A DNA stretch of 64,000 nt from Desulforhabdus amnigena (GTDB lineage: Bacteria; Desulfobacterota; Syntrophobacteria; Syntrophobacterales; Syntrophobacteraceae): NCBI RefSeq assembly GCF_027925305.1, contig NZ_BSDR01000001.1:4172501-4236500 (forward strand), read 5' to 3'. Both the position numbers and the translations under genes were made by a program. Positions 1-8,836 of the stretch are shown one piece after another. Every line of letters starts with the position of its first letter. Position 1 is the stretch's first letter. The notes beneath the pieces were generated by a model, which saw only the letters and a program-made list of their open reading frames with translations, did not search any database and had not been told where the DNA came from.

Positions 1-3000
1 TTTCATCTTCCGAAGTCTTTGGGTTGTGCGTAAACATCACTCCCGCCCCCGAGCGATTGTCCAGATTTCCGAAGACCATGGCCTGGATAGCCACGGCGGT
101 TCCCCAATTTTCCGAAAGCATCATGATTTCTCTGTAGGTTTTGGCCTTCTCGGAATACCAGGATTCCATCACCTGGCCGATGGCGGTGAAAAGTTGTTCC
201 TTGGGCGAGTCCGAAAAATCAATATGGTGCTCTTCCAGCTTTTTCCTGTAGGCGAGAGCCAGTTCGCGGATTTCTTCGGGCTTGAATTCTCTCTTTACGA
301 GGCGGCCGTGAACCTTCTTGTAATATGCCATGATGGCATCGAATTCATCGCGCTGCATTCCGAAGGACATCCCCCATGACTGGATGAATCGCCGGTAATT
401 GTCCCAGGCAAACCAGGATTGGCCCGTCTGCCGAATAAGCCCTTCGACCACCTGTTCGTTGATGCCGACGTTCAGAAAGGTGTTCATCATTCCCGGCATG
501 GATACGGCAGCCCCACTGCGCACCGACAGGAGAAGGGCATTTCCAGGGCAGCCGAATCCCCGGCCCGTCTCTTCTTCGAGCTTGGTGATATGATTCATCA
601 CCCGTTCCTCGAAGTCCTCCCTGGCCTGGGCGAAATCGGTGATAACGCTGCGGCAGCGAAAGTATTCCGTTGTGATGACAAATGCCGGCGGCACCTTGAT
701 GCCGATGGAGTAAAGTTTGGCCAGGTTGTATCCTTTGTTCCCCATGTGTATGAGATCATAGGTCTTGGGGTTGGGCTTGTAGACGAGGGAAATGGTCTTT
801 TCCGGATCATAGCTGAGGAGAAGATCGAGTTTATCGGTACTGAGTACTTCCCGCTGGGTGGCCAGGGTCGTCAGGATGCTCCCGATGAAGTGGTCGAAGT
901 ATTGCAATCCGAAGGTGCGTGCGATGAGATCTCGCAGGAAACTCTCCGATACCCTCTGGTTGCGCTCCGCTTGCGATTCCGCATGGCCTTCCCGCTGGTA
1001 GCGGGGCAGGAGGTTTTCCGGCCCCAACTGCTTGATGACGAGATCCAGGTTCGCTTCATGGACCGAGTGGTAGTTGGTCTGGATGATCTGCTTGATGGCT
1101 TCCGAAAAACCTCGAAAAATATCCATGAATTGAGAGTGGGAAAACCGGCGGACTTCCAGGGATTTGAGGAATAATTCCGTCTGCAGTTCCAGGCGGTTGG
1201 AGGTGATGCCGTCGATTGCCAGGGCCTTGATGAAAAGAGGCAGGAACTTGGCAATGCGGAAAAATGTGGCTCTCGTGATGAAGCTCAGATTGAAGGAAAA
1301 GATGATTTCCTCAAAAAGCACATTGGCCAGGTTTTCCAGGCGGAAAGTCAGTCCGAGGGCGTCAAACTTGTGTTCGTTGTAGGTGCCGTACATGGAGGGA
1401 ATATCTACCGCAATGTGTCGTTTGTAATAGATGTTTTCCTGAATGTGAAGTTCGCTGGGGGTATGAATGACCTCCTTGAGCTCCATCAGGTAGTCCAATA
1501 TGGCTTCAAGTTTCATGCCCGGATCGGGGTATTCCAGAGCTTCCAAAAGATGGGTTGGATCCGGCAATCCCAGGTTGGCAGCCCTCTGGAGATGGATGTG
1601 AATGTCCTTGAAACTCAGAGCATATTTTTCATGCAGCAACTGATAAAGCTGGATGATTAAAAAGGCCCGTTTACGCTCCCTGTCGGAAAGATCCGGGACC
1701 TGTTGAATGAGCGACAGCGCATCTTCTTCGGACAAATCCAGAAGATCCTTGACGTGATGAATGGTCTTGGATTCGAAAATGAGAGTGAAAATACGGTGGA
1801 CTTCATCGACCAAAGGCCCTGACGTGACGATTTCCGAATAGATTTCTGCCGGGACAAGTTCCTTGAGTTTACTCTTGTCCAGGGTTCTCCAGAAATTGAT
1901 GATGGCTTCGATGAAGGAAACCACCACATTGTTGCTTTCCACATGGCTCTGCTTGCGGAGGAAGTGAATGAGCCGGTCACTTCTTCCCGTCAATTCATCC
2001 ACATCCGTGGATACGGCCCTGAGCTGACCTTCTGCTCCGATCTGGTTGAAATAGACAGGGAAAAGCTTGGCCAGCTGTTTGATGAGATTGTAGGCCGTGC
2101 GAATGGGGGCGTGGAGCAGCTGGCTCACATCTTTTTGAAACAGGTCTGTGTCCCGGATATAAATCCCTCCCAGGGAGAGATTTACGATGAGGGCGGAGAG
2201 GAGCATCTTCGTCCTGGCTGGGTTCTTCTTAATGATTTCCAGCCAGATGCGGATGTTGGGAAGATGCGCCGGATTGACGTCTCTTTGCCAATGCTCGCTG
2301 ATTCCCCCCAATTTGGGTGTCTGGAAACCCATACAAATGATCCGCTTCAGAAAAGGGTCGATCAAAGAGGGAATCCCCGTATGGATCACTTCAACCCCAA
2401 TGGTGCGCACTATCTGAAGAGCCGCTTCGGGATAATTTTTCATGCAGACTTCCAGAACATCGAAAATGCGGTTCAGAAAGTTTTGCAGGCCTTCCGCAGG
2501 CTCCTGCCGGATGATTCTGGCGATATCGAAGTTGATTTCCCTGAGTGTTTCTTCATGGATACCTTCCAGTCCCCTGGTTTCCATTATCTTGAGGCGCATG
2601 AGCATGCTGAGGTGCGTTCCGTCGTCTGCGGTTTCATAGCGCTTCAGTTCTTCAGGAAGTTTGAAATAGTGGCGCACAATTTCATGAAAATCCGGCAGTT
2701 CCGTGAGCTTCGCCACCGCTTCCCGATGATCTTTTTCCCGTTCGATCTCCGTTTTGAGCATCTGCAGCCGTACCTGGAACTGATGATGACTGACGAAGGA
2801 GCAGAGGTTAACCCAGGGGGCCGCAGCACAGGAGGATTGTCCCTGCTGGTTGAGCCATTCACAGGGGTCTTCCCTAAGGAGCCAGAAGTGATAGGTTTCT
2901 TCCGTTAAACGTTGCATCAGGGCACGAAGTTCCAAAAATGACGCGGTTTCCGTCCATATCTTGAGCAGTCGTTTTGCGAGTTTTTTGGGTTGATAGTAGC

Positions 3001-3544
3001 TCCGCATGAGATGTTCGAAAGGGCGTTCGTCCAGTTGGGAGAGCTCCCTGAGGAAGAATCTCGGGATTCCCTGATGGCAGGCGGTGATATCGGGTACCGC
3101 CTGATCCATGATTTCGAGGGATACTCCAGCCGGGACCGGCCGTGAAATCTCTTCGGACATCTCTTCTGAAATCTTGAGCCAAAAAGCCAGAAGATGATCT
3201 GCAGCGAGATTGCGGATTTCCGAACGTTCGGATTGTCTGAGGGCTCCCAGGAGAATATGAGACAAAAGGTAGACCACCATGCCATTGAGGGGATGGTTGC
3301 GGTAGAGGCGCAGGTTGGAAGTGGCGTATCGCCAGGTCTCTTGAATAACAAACTGCCAGTTGCGATAGAGGTGGTGATACTCCAAGAGGAGTTCTCTCGC
3401 CTGCTGCTCCTTTCCAGCATAACCTTTGACTGCCTCGACGAGGATCTCGAAATGAGGAGGTACCTCAACCTTGACATTGGTCAAGTCCAGGTTCTTAGTC
3501 AGGGCGTCGGATTGGATTCTATCTAATTCCAGTAAGTTGTTCAT
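1..3544 (-). CDS. Pyruvate phosphate dikinase-like protein with very long N-terminal extension (3' end beyond window)
   Basis: The reading frame stays open from an ATG at 3544 (AGAGGAT Shine-Dalgarno upstream) to base 1, giving 1181 codons with no stop. From about residue 923 onward it matches the nucleotide-binding part of pyruvate phosphate dikinase (PPDK), including GNKGYNLAKL and, near residue 1005, SVRSGAAVSMPGMMNT, which contacts ATP in PPDK/PEP synthase. PPDK interconverts pyruvate, ATP and phosphate with PEP, AMP and pyrophosphate. The phosphohistidine and PEP-binding domains should lie left of the window. The first ~920 residues show no family I recognise; they look helical and soluble, with no signal peptide or membrane segment. 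Ordinary PPDK starts directly at the ATP-grasp domain, so this is a large fusion. Assignment of the C-terminal part is firm; the role of the extension is unknown. Confidence 0.85.
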   Translation of the reverse strand, partial: MNNLLELDRIQSDALTKNLDLTNVKVEVPPHFEILVEAVKGYAGKEQQARELLLEYHHLYRNWQFVIQETWRYATSNLRLYRNHPLNGMVVYLLSHILLGALRQSERSEIRNLAADHLLAFWLKISEEMSEEISRPVPAGVSLEIMDQAVPDITACHQGIPRFFLRELSQLDERPFEHLMRSYYQPKKLAKRLLKIWTETASFLELRALMQRLTEETYHFWLLREDPCEWLNQQGQSSCAAAPWVNLCSFVSHHQFQVRLQMLKTEIEREKDHREAVAKLTELPDFHEIVRHYFKLPEELKRYETADDGTHLSMLMRLKIMETRGLEGIHEETLREINFDIARIIRQEPAEGLQNFLNRIFDVLEVCMKNYPEAALQIVRTIGVEVIHTGIPSLIDPFLKRIICMGFQTPKLGGISEHWQRDVNPAHLPNIRIWLEIIKKNPARTKMLLSALIVNLSLGGIYIRDTDLFQKDVSQLLHAPIRTAYNLIKQLAKLFPVYFNQIGAEGQLRAVSTDVDELTGRSDRLIHFLRKQSHVESNNVVVSFIEAIINFWRTLDKSKLKELVPAEIYSEIVTSGPLVDEVHRIFTLIFESKTIHHVKDLLDLSEEDALSLIQQVPDLSDRERKRAFLIIQLYQLLHEKYALSFKDIHIHLQRAANLGLPDPTHLLEALEYPDPGMKLEAILDYLMELKEVIHTPSELHIQENIYYKRHIAVDIPSMYGTYNEHKFDALGLTFRLENLANVLFEEIIFSFNLSFITRATFFRIAKFLPLFIKALAIDGITSNRLELQTELFLKSLEVRRFSHSQFMDIFRGFSEAIKQIIQTNYHSVHEANLDLVIKQLGPENLLPRYQREGHAESQAERNQRVSESFLRDLIARTFGLQYFDHFIGSILTTLATQREVLSTDKLDLLLSYDPEKTISLVYKPNPKTYDLIHMGNKGYNLAKLYSIGIKVPPAFVITTEYFRCRSVITDFAQAREDFEERVMNHITKLEEETGRGFGCPGNALLLSVRSGAAVSMPGMMNTFLNVGINEQVVEGLIRQTGQSWFAWDNYRRFIQSWGMSFGMQRDEFDAIMAYYKKVHGRLVKREFKPEEIRELALAYRKKLEEHHIDFSDSPKEQLFTAIGQVMESWYSEKAKTYREIMMLSENWGTAVAIQAMVFGNLDNRSGAGVMFTHNPKTSEDE

Positions 3545-3766
3545 TTTACTTATCCTCTTGAAAGAGCGCTCTTTCGGGATGAAATGAAGATGGTGAGAAG
3601 TCACTTTGCTTCGGATGGGCGACCGCAGGCCATGGGTCAGAAAATGCAATGCATTTGAGTCGAACCGGGAAAACTCTGGACCCTCTCTTTTTGAATGTGA
3701 ATGATAGGGCTGACTTCATCCTGGAAAAAAGCAATACTTCAAAGTACTTCAATATCTTAACTCATG

Positions 3767-3792
3767 AAGGGACCGTTTTAAAAGGGTCCCTT
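3767..3792 (-). terminator. Hairpin overlapping the rimI stop codon
   Basis: AAGGGACC (3767-3774) pairs exactly with GGTCCCTT (3785-3792), and the loop contains the UAA stop of rimI. No strong T-run follows on the minus strand, so termination is possible but not shown. It may instead protect the mRNA 3' end. Confidence 0.35.
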
Positions 3793-4353
3793 TCCCCCTA
3801 TGCGCATTTCCATCAGGATCGCCGGTTCTCTTATGACTCCATAGTAGTCGGGGCGTTCTCCAACCACCTGGAATCCCAGGTTTTCATAGAGCATTCGTGC
3901 AGGAAGATTGCTTTTCCTCAATTCCAGGACAATGCTCTGGGCACTGCTTTCCCTGGCCAGTTCTAAGACATGATGGAGAAGCCTTCGCGCGATTCCTCGC
4001 CTGCGCCATTTTTTGTCGACGGTGACATTGAGAATTTGTATTTCATCGGCCACGCACCAGAAGCAAATATAGCCGGCCATGCGGAATGAAAGATTGCCGC
4101 GTGGCGCCTGGACCGATCCTTCGCGGGCCTGCCGGGCTTTCCGTCCATCATCGGGCTCACGAACCTGCGCCACAAGGATCTGAGAAAAAGAGTGACCCAG
4201 TTCTTCCAAAAAGGACTCTCCGGACCATGGTTCAAGATGACTCTCCCGCTCGATAGCCAGGATCTGCGGCAGCTCTTCTTCATGCAGTCGAGTGAGCCGA
4301 ATTTCCAGTGGGTGCTCCATGCCCGGATTTTTATTCGTTTCCTTACCTTGCAT
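3778..4353 (-). CDS. rimI: Ribosomal protein S18-alanine N-acetyltransferase (RimI-like GNAT)
   Basis: A GNAT-fold acetyltransferase that would transfer acetyl from acetyl-CoA to a protein N-terminus, classically S18. It has the acetyl-CoA pyrophosphate loop (RRRGIA, about residue 118), then LELRKSNLPARMLYENLGF, the RimI-type segment carrying the conserved Asn and Tyr. The length of 191 residues exceeds the usual ~150 because of an 11-residue N-terminal addition and an Arg/Glu-rich insert of about 25 residues (around 68-93, between early strands). An in-frame ATG at 4320 is an alternative start and neither has a strong ribosome site. It lies downstream of the EIIA gene on the same strand, separated by a small repeat. 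Family is sure; the S18 substrate is inferred. Confidence 0.8.
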   Translation of the reverse strand: MQGKETNKNPGMEHPLEIRLTRLHEEELPQILAIERESHLEPWSGESFLEELGHSFSQILVAQVREPDDGRKARQAREGSVQAPRGNLSFRMAGYICFWCVADEIQILNVTVDKKWRRRGIARRLLHHVLELARESSAQSIVLELRKSNLPARMLYENLGFQVVGERPDYYGVIREPAILMEMRIGGKGPF

Positions 4354-4389
4354 AAAAAATTCTTAGGAAGTTGGCGGATTCCAATGTCC

Positions 4390-4420
4390 CGTTATTCACC
4401 ACGGAGACACGGAGGATGCG
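4390..4420. repeat. Dispersed CACGGAGACACGGAG-type repeat fragment
   Basis: The rimI-EIIA gap carries a CACCACGGAGACACGGAGG segment. A closely similar segment lies in inverted orientation at about 35433-35460. I recall this motif as a short intergenic repeat common in many bacterial genomes. No coding function is evident. Confidence 0.55.
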
Positions 4421-4466
4421 GAGAAGATTTTGGAATTCTTATGGAATTTTTCTCCCGCTCTTTGTG

Positions 4467-4901
4467 TCACTCCGCTTTCACTGTGCGTGCCAAAACTTCG
4501 CTGGCAAGCGATATGTGGCGTTGCCCATACTCCTTGGCCAGCTTCGCGGCTTCATTGAGGGTATGATCTTTGCGGCAGGATGCCAGCTTGATGAGCATGG
4601 GCAAATTCATGCCGCAAACGACTTCCACTTTGGGGCCAAGAAAAGAAAGGCTGATATTTGCCGGTGTGCCGCCAAAAAGATCTGTGAGGATCAATACACC
4701 TTTCCCCTGGTCCAGTTCTTTGATGGCTTCCCCCAATTGCTTCACCATTTCCTCAACGGGCTGATCGGCTTTAAAGCAAAATGCCTTACACGCTTCGAGA
4801 CGTCCCACGATCAGTTCCGCAACCTTCAGCATTTCTTCAGCCAGCCGGCAGTGAGAGATCGCCACGATTCCAATGACTGCCCGGTCGTTATCCTTTGACA
4901 T
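4467..4901 (-). CDS. PTS EIIA component, mannose/fructose (EIIA-Man) family
   Basis: A 144-residue cytoplasmic phosphotransfer protein of the EIIA-Man fold. The phosphorylatable histidine is His17 in the AISH segment after the first strand, and the family motif LTDLFGGTPAN lies near residues 73-83. EIIA-Man normally passes phosphate from HPr to EIIB, but no EIIB or EIIC gene is nearby, so a regulatory PTS role is more likely than sugar uptake. Its start is 9 bases from the end of rapZ, which implies one transcript. In E. coli the equivalent slot after rapZ holds npr (an HPr paralogue). No HPr or EI gene is visible in this window. Confidence 0.88.
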   Translation of the reverse strand: MSKDNDRAVIGIVAISHCRLAEEMLKVAELIVGRLEACKAFCFKADQPVEEMVKQLGEAIKELDQGKGVLILTDLFGGTPANISLSFLGPKVEVVCGMNLPMLIKLASCRKDHTLNEAAKLAKEYGQRHISLASEVLARTVKAE

Positions 4902-4910
4902 CAGCCCCTC

Positions 4911-5786
4911 TCATTCCAAATGGATGTCCCGGTGAAAAACGTTTACAAAATAGTCATTTTTTTCCAGCTTATCTGCAACTTGATCGGCAATAACCACGGA
5001 ACGATGTTTTCCTCCCGTACAGCCGATGGCGATGGTCAGGTAACGCTTTCCCTCCGACACATAGGAAGGTAGGAGCTTCAGCACAAGACGGCTGAAATCG
5101 TCGATGAAATCCTGAGCCGCAGGCCATTGAAGGACCCAGGAACGGATCTCGGAAGTGGATCCGTCCAGTTTTCTCAGATTTTCGACGAAATGAGGGTTTG
5201 GCAGAAAACGGACATCCATGACCAGGTCCGCTTCGAACGGCAGCCCGTATTTGAATCCGAAAGAAAGCACTTGCACTGCCAACATCTCTTTTTCCCTGAT
5301 CATGGAAAAAGATCTCGTGATCATCGCCTTGAGTTGATGTACCGAGAGATTTCCCGTGTCCAGGATGCGTGTCGCCCGACTGCGCAGAGCCTTCAGTTGT
5401 TCCCGTTCGGAATGAATGGCATCGAGGAGCAGAGAATCGGAAGATCCTGCGGGATGGACCCGGCGCGTCTGGCTGTACCGACGCTGCAGAATGTCCGTCG
5501 CCGCCTCAAGAAAGATCATCTCAAAAGAATAGCCCAAGTCTTCCAGGCGTTTGAAGATGGTTTCATAATCTTTAAGGAATTTCCGTTCCCGAATGTCAAT
5601 GCCCAGGGCAATCTTGCTGATGTCGGGCATATCTTTCTCACAAAGGGAAAGAAAATCGGGAAGAAGCGGGACAGGCAGGTTGTCGATGCAAAAATAATCC
5701 AGATCTTCGAAGGCCTTGATTGCCGTGCTCTTGCCGGACCCTGAGAGTCCGGTGACAACCACCACGTGGACTTTTCTTTCCGTCAT
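4911..5786 (-). CDS. rapZ: RapZ/YvcJ-family nucleotide-binding protein (RNase adapter)
   Basis: A P-loop protein of 291 residues. Walker A GLSGSGKS is at residues 13-20, and the invariant C-terminal CTGGKHRSV motif is present. In E. coli RapZ guides RNase E to the small RNA GlmZ and so controls glucosamine-6-phosphate synthase; in Gram-positives YvcJ binds nucleotides. Which role applies here is not visible. I chose the ATG at 5786 because the family begins a few residues before the P-loop. A GTG at 5888 would add 34 residues without homology. It sits between ptsN and EIIA, as in the conserved rpoN neighbourhood, linking envelope precursor supply to the regulatory PTS. Confidence 0.9.
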   Translation of the reverse strand: MTERKVHVVVVTGLSGSGKSTAIKAFEDLDYFCIDNLPVPLLPDFLSLCEKDMPDISKIALGIDIRERKFLKDYETIFKRLEDLGYSFEMIFLEAATDILQRRYSQTRRVHPAGSSDSLLLDAIHSEREQLKALRSRATRILDTGNLSVHQLKAMITRSFSMIREKEMLAVQVLSFGFKYGLPFEADLVMDVRFLPNPHFVENLRKLDGSTSEIRSWVLQWPAAQDFIDDFSRLVLKLLPSYVSEGKRYLTIAIGCTGGKHRSVVIADQVADKLEKNDYFVNVFHRDIHLE

Positions 5787-5977
5787 ACCTTGTATCCCTG
5801 GTTTTTTATGAAGGATTTCCTCCTCACCCGAAAAGTCAATACCGGTATTGGAGCAGGGGGAAGAAAGAATGGAATGCTCTGCTGACACAGATAAAGATCT
5901 GTCGATGTGAGACGGTCAAGATTGAGAGAGGGGGAGCATGAGTCGACCCCTCATCACTTCAATGTGTGTCTTCATGT

Positions 5978-6439
5978 TCAGAAGTCTTCATCCTCCTGGC
6001 GGATGATGGAGTAGATCTCTTCCCGGCTTGAAACGCTCCCCAATTTCTTGCGCACCGCGCTGTTCTTGAGAAGCCGGGCTATCTTCGCAAGGGCCCTCAG
6101 GTGAATCCCCGCACAATTTTCCGGGGCGACCAAAAGGAAAAAGAGGTGCACAGGTTTGCCGTCCATGGACTCAAAATCTACCCCCCCGGTTGATCTTCCG
6201 AAAGACAGAACGAGCTGGTCCAGATCCTTGAGTTTGCCATGAGGGATGGCGATGCCGTCGCCTATCCCGGTGCTTCCAAGGCGTTCTCTCTCCAGCAAGA
6301 CGGCCATCAATCGGCTGCGGTCCAGTTGAGGTTTGTGTTCCAGCACCGCATCGATGAGCTCTTCCAGAACCTGCTTTTTGGTCTTGCCTTTAAGCTCCGT
6401 TATGACTGATTTCTCTGTCAAGATATCCAGAATCTTCAT
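5978..6439 (-). CDS. ptsN: Nitrogen-PTS phosphoacceptor EIIA-Ntr
   Basis: This 153-residue protein belongs to the fructose/nitrogen EIIA family. The active histidine is His67 in GIAIPHGK, preceded by the typical RERLGSTGIGDG segment. There is no attached EIIB or EIIC domain. In proteobacteria EIIA-Ntr is the output of a regulatory phosphorelay and, in E. coli, binds the potassium transporter TrkA and the kinase KdpD; whether that holds here is unknown, but a kdp operon is in the same window. Start ATG has AAGAGGGATAG upstream. It lies between hpf and rapZ in the standard order. Confidence 0.92.
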   Translation of the reverse strand: MKILDILTEKSVITELKGKTKKQVLEELIDAVLEHKPQLDRSRLMAVLLERERLGSTGIGDGIAIPHGKLKDLDQLVLSFGRSTGGVDFESMDGKPVHLFFLLVAPENCAGIHLRALAKIARLLKNSAVRKKLGSVSSREEIYSIIRQEDEDF

Positions 6440-6632
6440 CTATCCCTCTTGTCCTCGTGCGCTCTTCAGCTGGAATCATCGAATGTGCATTGATCCATCA
6501 GTCGGGGCGTTGTATGGGATGCCGGATGGCCCTCCACATTCAAAATCCGATACCCTCTCGCGGAGCATATTTCCACGTATGATTCGAATCTGGAATTGCT
6601 AGTCCTGCAAACCCTTTATGGGGCGACCTGAG

Positions 6633-7175
6633 TTATGAAATCGTTTCTATGAGGCCGTAATTGCCGTCCTTGCGCCGATAAAGCACATTGATTCTATTGG
6701 TGTTCCGGTTGTTGAAAACTATAAATTCACCATTGGAAAGATTCAATTGCATCACCGCTTCGTCAAGGTCCATGGGTTTTGCAAAGACCTGTTCCGACCT
6801 GATGATGCGCGCTTCCTCTTCATCTTGTGGCGGCTGTGTTCGTACGAATTCTCCAGGCGCACCGAGGCGCTTGGAATGGTTTCCTCCCTTGTACCGGTTG
6901 GACCTCTCTTTGCTTTTTTTCGCCTGCCCCTCAAGGGTATCGGTCAACATGTCGATGGCGGCGTACATATCTTCCATTTCTTCCGTTGCGTTCAGACGCA
7001 ATCCGCCGGCATCGATGGTTGCTTCCGCGATGTGCCGGAATTTTTCCACTTTGAGAACCACATGCGCATCGATGGGTTCCTTGAGATATTTCTTTATGCG
7101 CGAAATCTTTTCTTCGGTGTAAGTCCGCAACGGCGGGGACGGATCAATATGGCGAAACGTCACGCTGATTTGCAT
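6633..7175 (-). CDS. hpf: Ribosome hibernation promoting factor, long form
   Basis: A 180-residue protein with the S30AE/YfiA fold at residues 1-100 (MQISVTFRHIDPS opening; KVEKFRHIAEATI strand) and a separate C-terminal domain at about 125-180 (EQVFAKPMDLDEAVMQLNL) that defines long HPF. Short HPF of enterics lacks this domain. Long HPF dimerises through it and joins two 70S ribosomes into inactive 100S particles in starvation. The start is supported by GGAGGATCTTACAG. It lies between rpoN and ptsN, as in many proteobacteria. Confidence 0.93.
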   Translation of the reverse strand: MQISVTFRHIDPSPPLRTYTEEKISRIKKYLKEPIDAHVVLKVEKFRHIAEATIDAGGLRLNATEEMEDMYAAIDMLTDTLEGQAKKSKERSNRYKGGNHSKRLGAPGEFVRTQPPQDEEEARIIRSEQVFAKPMDLDEAVMQLNLSNGEFIVFNNRNTNRINVLYRRKDGNYGLIETIS

Positions 7176-7375
7176 CTGTAAGATCCTCCATGGTGAATGC
7201 CTGCGCAGGAATTTCCGTTATGCGCTTCGGAAGCTTTTCGTAAAGAATCGGGCAAGGCAAGTCCACTTCAACATGAATATTATTCACCCTTGAGCCTCTA
7301 GCTTTGGCCGGTGGAGAAAAGTTTTCAAAGGCATCTCTTATCTCTTTTGCATGCCGACAAACCAGGGTTGCGATG

Positions 7376-8824
7376 TCAAGACTCCCAGAAAGATGACCTA
7401 CGTTTGCTGGAAGGCAATATATTTAGCATTTCCCTATACTTGGCTACGGTGCGTCGAGCGATGTTGACATTCTCTTTTTTGAGGATTTCGACGATTTCCT
7501 GATCACTGTAAGGCTTCTTCGAATCCTCTTCCCGGATGATCTGTCGAATCCTCTCCTTGACGCTCTCTGAAGCAACCGCTTCTCCCAAAACGCTATTTAT
7601 GGAACTGTTGAAAAAATATTTCAACTCAAAAATCCCATGGGGAGTATGCATATATTTATTGGATGTCACCCGGCTGATCGTGGACTCGTGCATTCCCACA
7701 TCTTCAGCCACATCCCTCAAAACCATGGGCCTGAGATAGGCCACACCCTTTTCAAAAAAATCCGACTGCAGTTTGAGGATACTCTGAGCAACTTTGTAAA
7801 GGGTCCGCTGACGCTGGTGAATGCTTTTGATCAACCATGCGGCCGATCTCAGTTTGTTTTGAATGTAGTCCTTGGCATCTGCTGGCAATACGGCATCTTC
7901 ACTGAGGGCCTCTTTATAATAGGAACTGACTCTCAGCTTGGGCATTCCATCTTCGTTCAGAACAATCACGAATTCATCATCCACCTTGACGACATAGACG
8001 TCCGGGCTGATGTATTCAACCGACTCTTCGTTGTACGCGCTGCCCGGACGGGGATCGAGCTGCAGGATGATATCGATGGCTGCCTTGACTTCTTGAGGCG
8101 TCTTTTTCAAGGTCCGCACCAGCGCCTGGTAGTTCTTGGTTTCAAGGTAGTGCAGATGCTGGTCGATGATCTGATGGAGCAGTTCGTTGTCGGGATAAAG
8201 GACCTTGGCTTGAATGAGAAGGCATTCCCGCAAATCACGAGCTCCCACGCCCAGAGGATCGAGGAGTTGAATCTTTTCCAGAACGGATTCCACTTCTTTG
8301 GTGCTCACTTCCCCCATTTGGGCGATTTCCTCTATCGTTGCATCCAGGTAACCGTCTTTATCCAGGTTTCCAATGATGAGAGCTCCGATTTGCTTTTCGG
8401 ATTCTGTAACATCAGACAGGCGAAGCTGCCAGACGAGGTGGTCTTCCAGCGTATCGGGAAGTGTCAGACGATGATCGTAGGATGCCCATTCCTGGTTAGG
8501 GTCTGTTTCCACCACCACGGGGCTCCCCGAACTGTATTCGTCCAGGTAGCCCTCCCAGTCGAAATCTTCTCTGATTTTTTCAGTAATTTCAACAGATTCA
8601 AAAGGTTCATCCGCTTTGAGGGGCTCGGCCGTAACTGATTCGTCTCCTTGCACGATCTCTTCCTGCGTCTCCTCGAGCAACGGATTGGTTTCCAGTTCCT
8701 GGTTGATGGTCTCCAAGAGTTCGAGACGGGAAAGTTGAAGGAGCTTGATCGCTTGTTGCAACTGAGGGGTCATGATCAGTTGCTGGCTGAGTTTCAGCTG
8801 TTGTCTCAGTTCCAGTGCCGCCAT
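7376..8824 (-). CDS. rpoN: RNA polymerase sigma-54 factor
   Basis: A full-length sigma-54 of 482 residues. Region I is the Gln/Leu-rich N-terminus (LKLSQQLIMTPQLQQAIKLL) that contacts activators; an acidic region II follows at about 50-110; the core-binding and helix-turn-helix regions come next; and the diagnostic RpoN box ARRTVAKYRE is at about residues 456-465 and reads the -24 element. The gene starts 12 bases after lptB ends. Three NtrC-type activators that would work with it are also in this window (25420, 48983, plus the receiver-only protein at 28797 as a possible partner). Confidence 0.97.
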   Translation of the reverse strand: MAALELRQQLKLSQQLIMTPQLQQAIKLLQLSRLELLETINQELETNPLLEETQEEIVQGDESVTAEPLKADEPFESVEITEKIREDFDWEGYLDEYSSGSPVVVETDPNQEWASYDHRLTLPDTLEDHLVWQLRLSDVTESEKQIGALIIGNLDKDGYLDATIEEIAQMGEVSTKEVESVLEKIQLLDPLGVGARDLRECLLIQAKVLYPDNELLHQIIDQHLHYLETKNYQALVRTLKKTPQEVKAAIDIILQLDPRPGSAYNEESVEYISPDVYVVKVDDEFVIVLNEDGMPKLRVSSYYKEALSEDAVLPADAKDYIQNKLRSAAWLIKSIHQRQRTLYKVAQSILKLQSDFFEKGVAYLRPMVLRDVAEDVGMHESTISRVTSNKYMHTPHGIFELKYFFNSSINSVLGEAVASESVKERIRQIIREEDSKKPYSDQEIVEILKKENVNIARRTVAKYREMLNILPSSKRRSSFWES

Positions 8825-8836
8825 TGTTCTATCCTG

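Noticed and set aside
1943-2908. Plus-strand open frame of 321 codons
   Set aside because: Antisense shadow of the PPDK-like gene, whose minus-strand frame is continuous and matches a known family.
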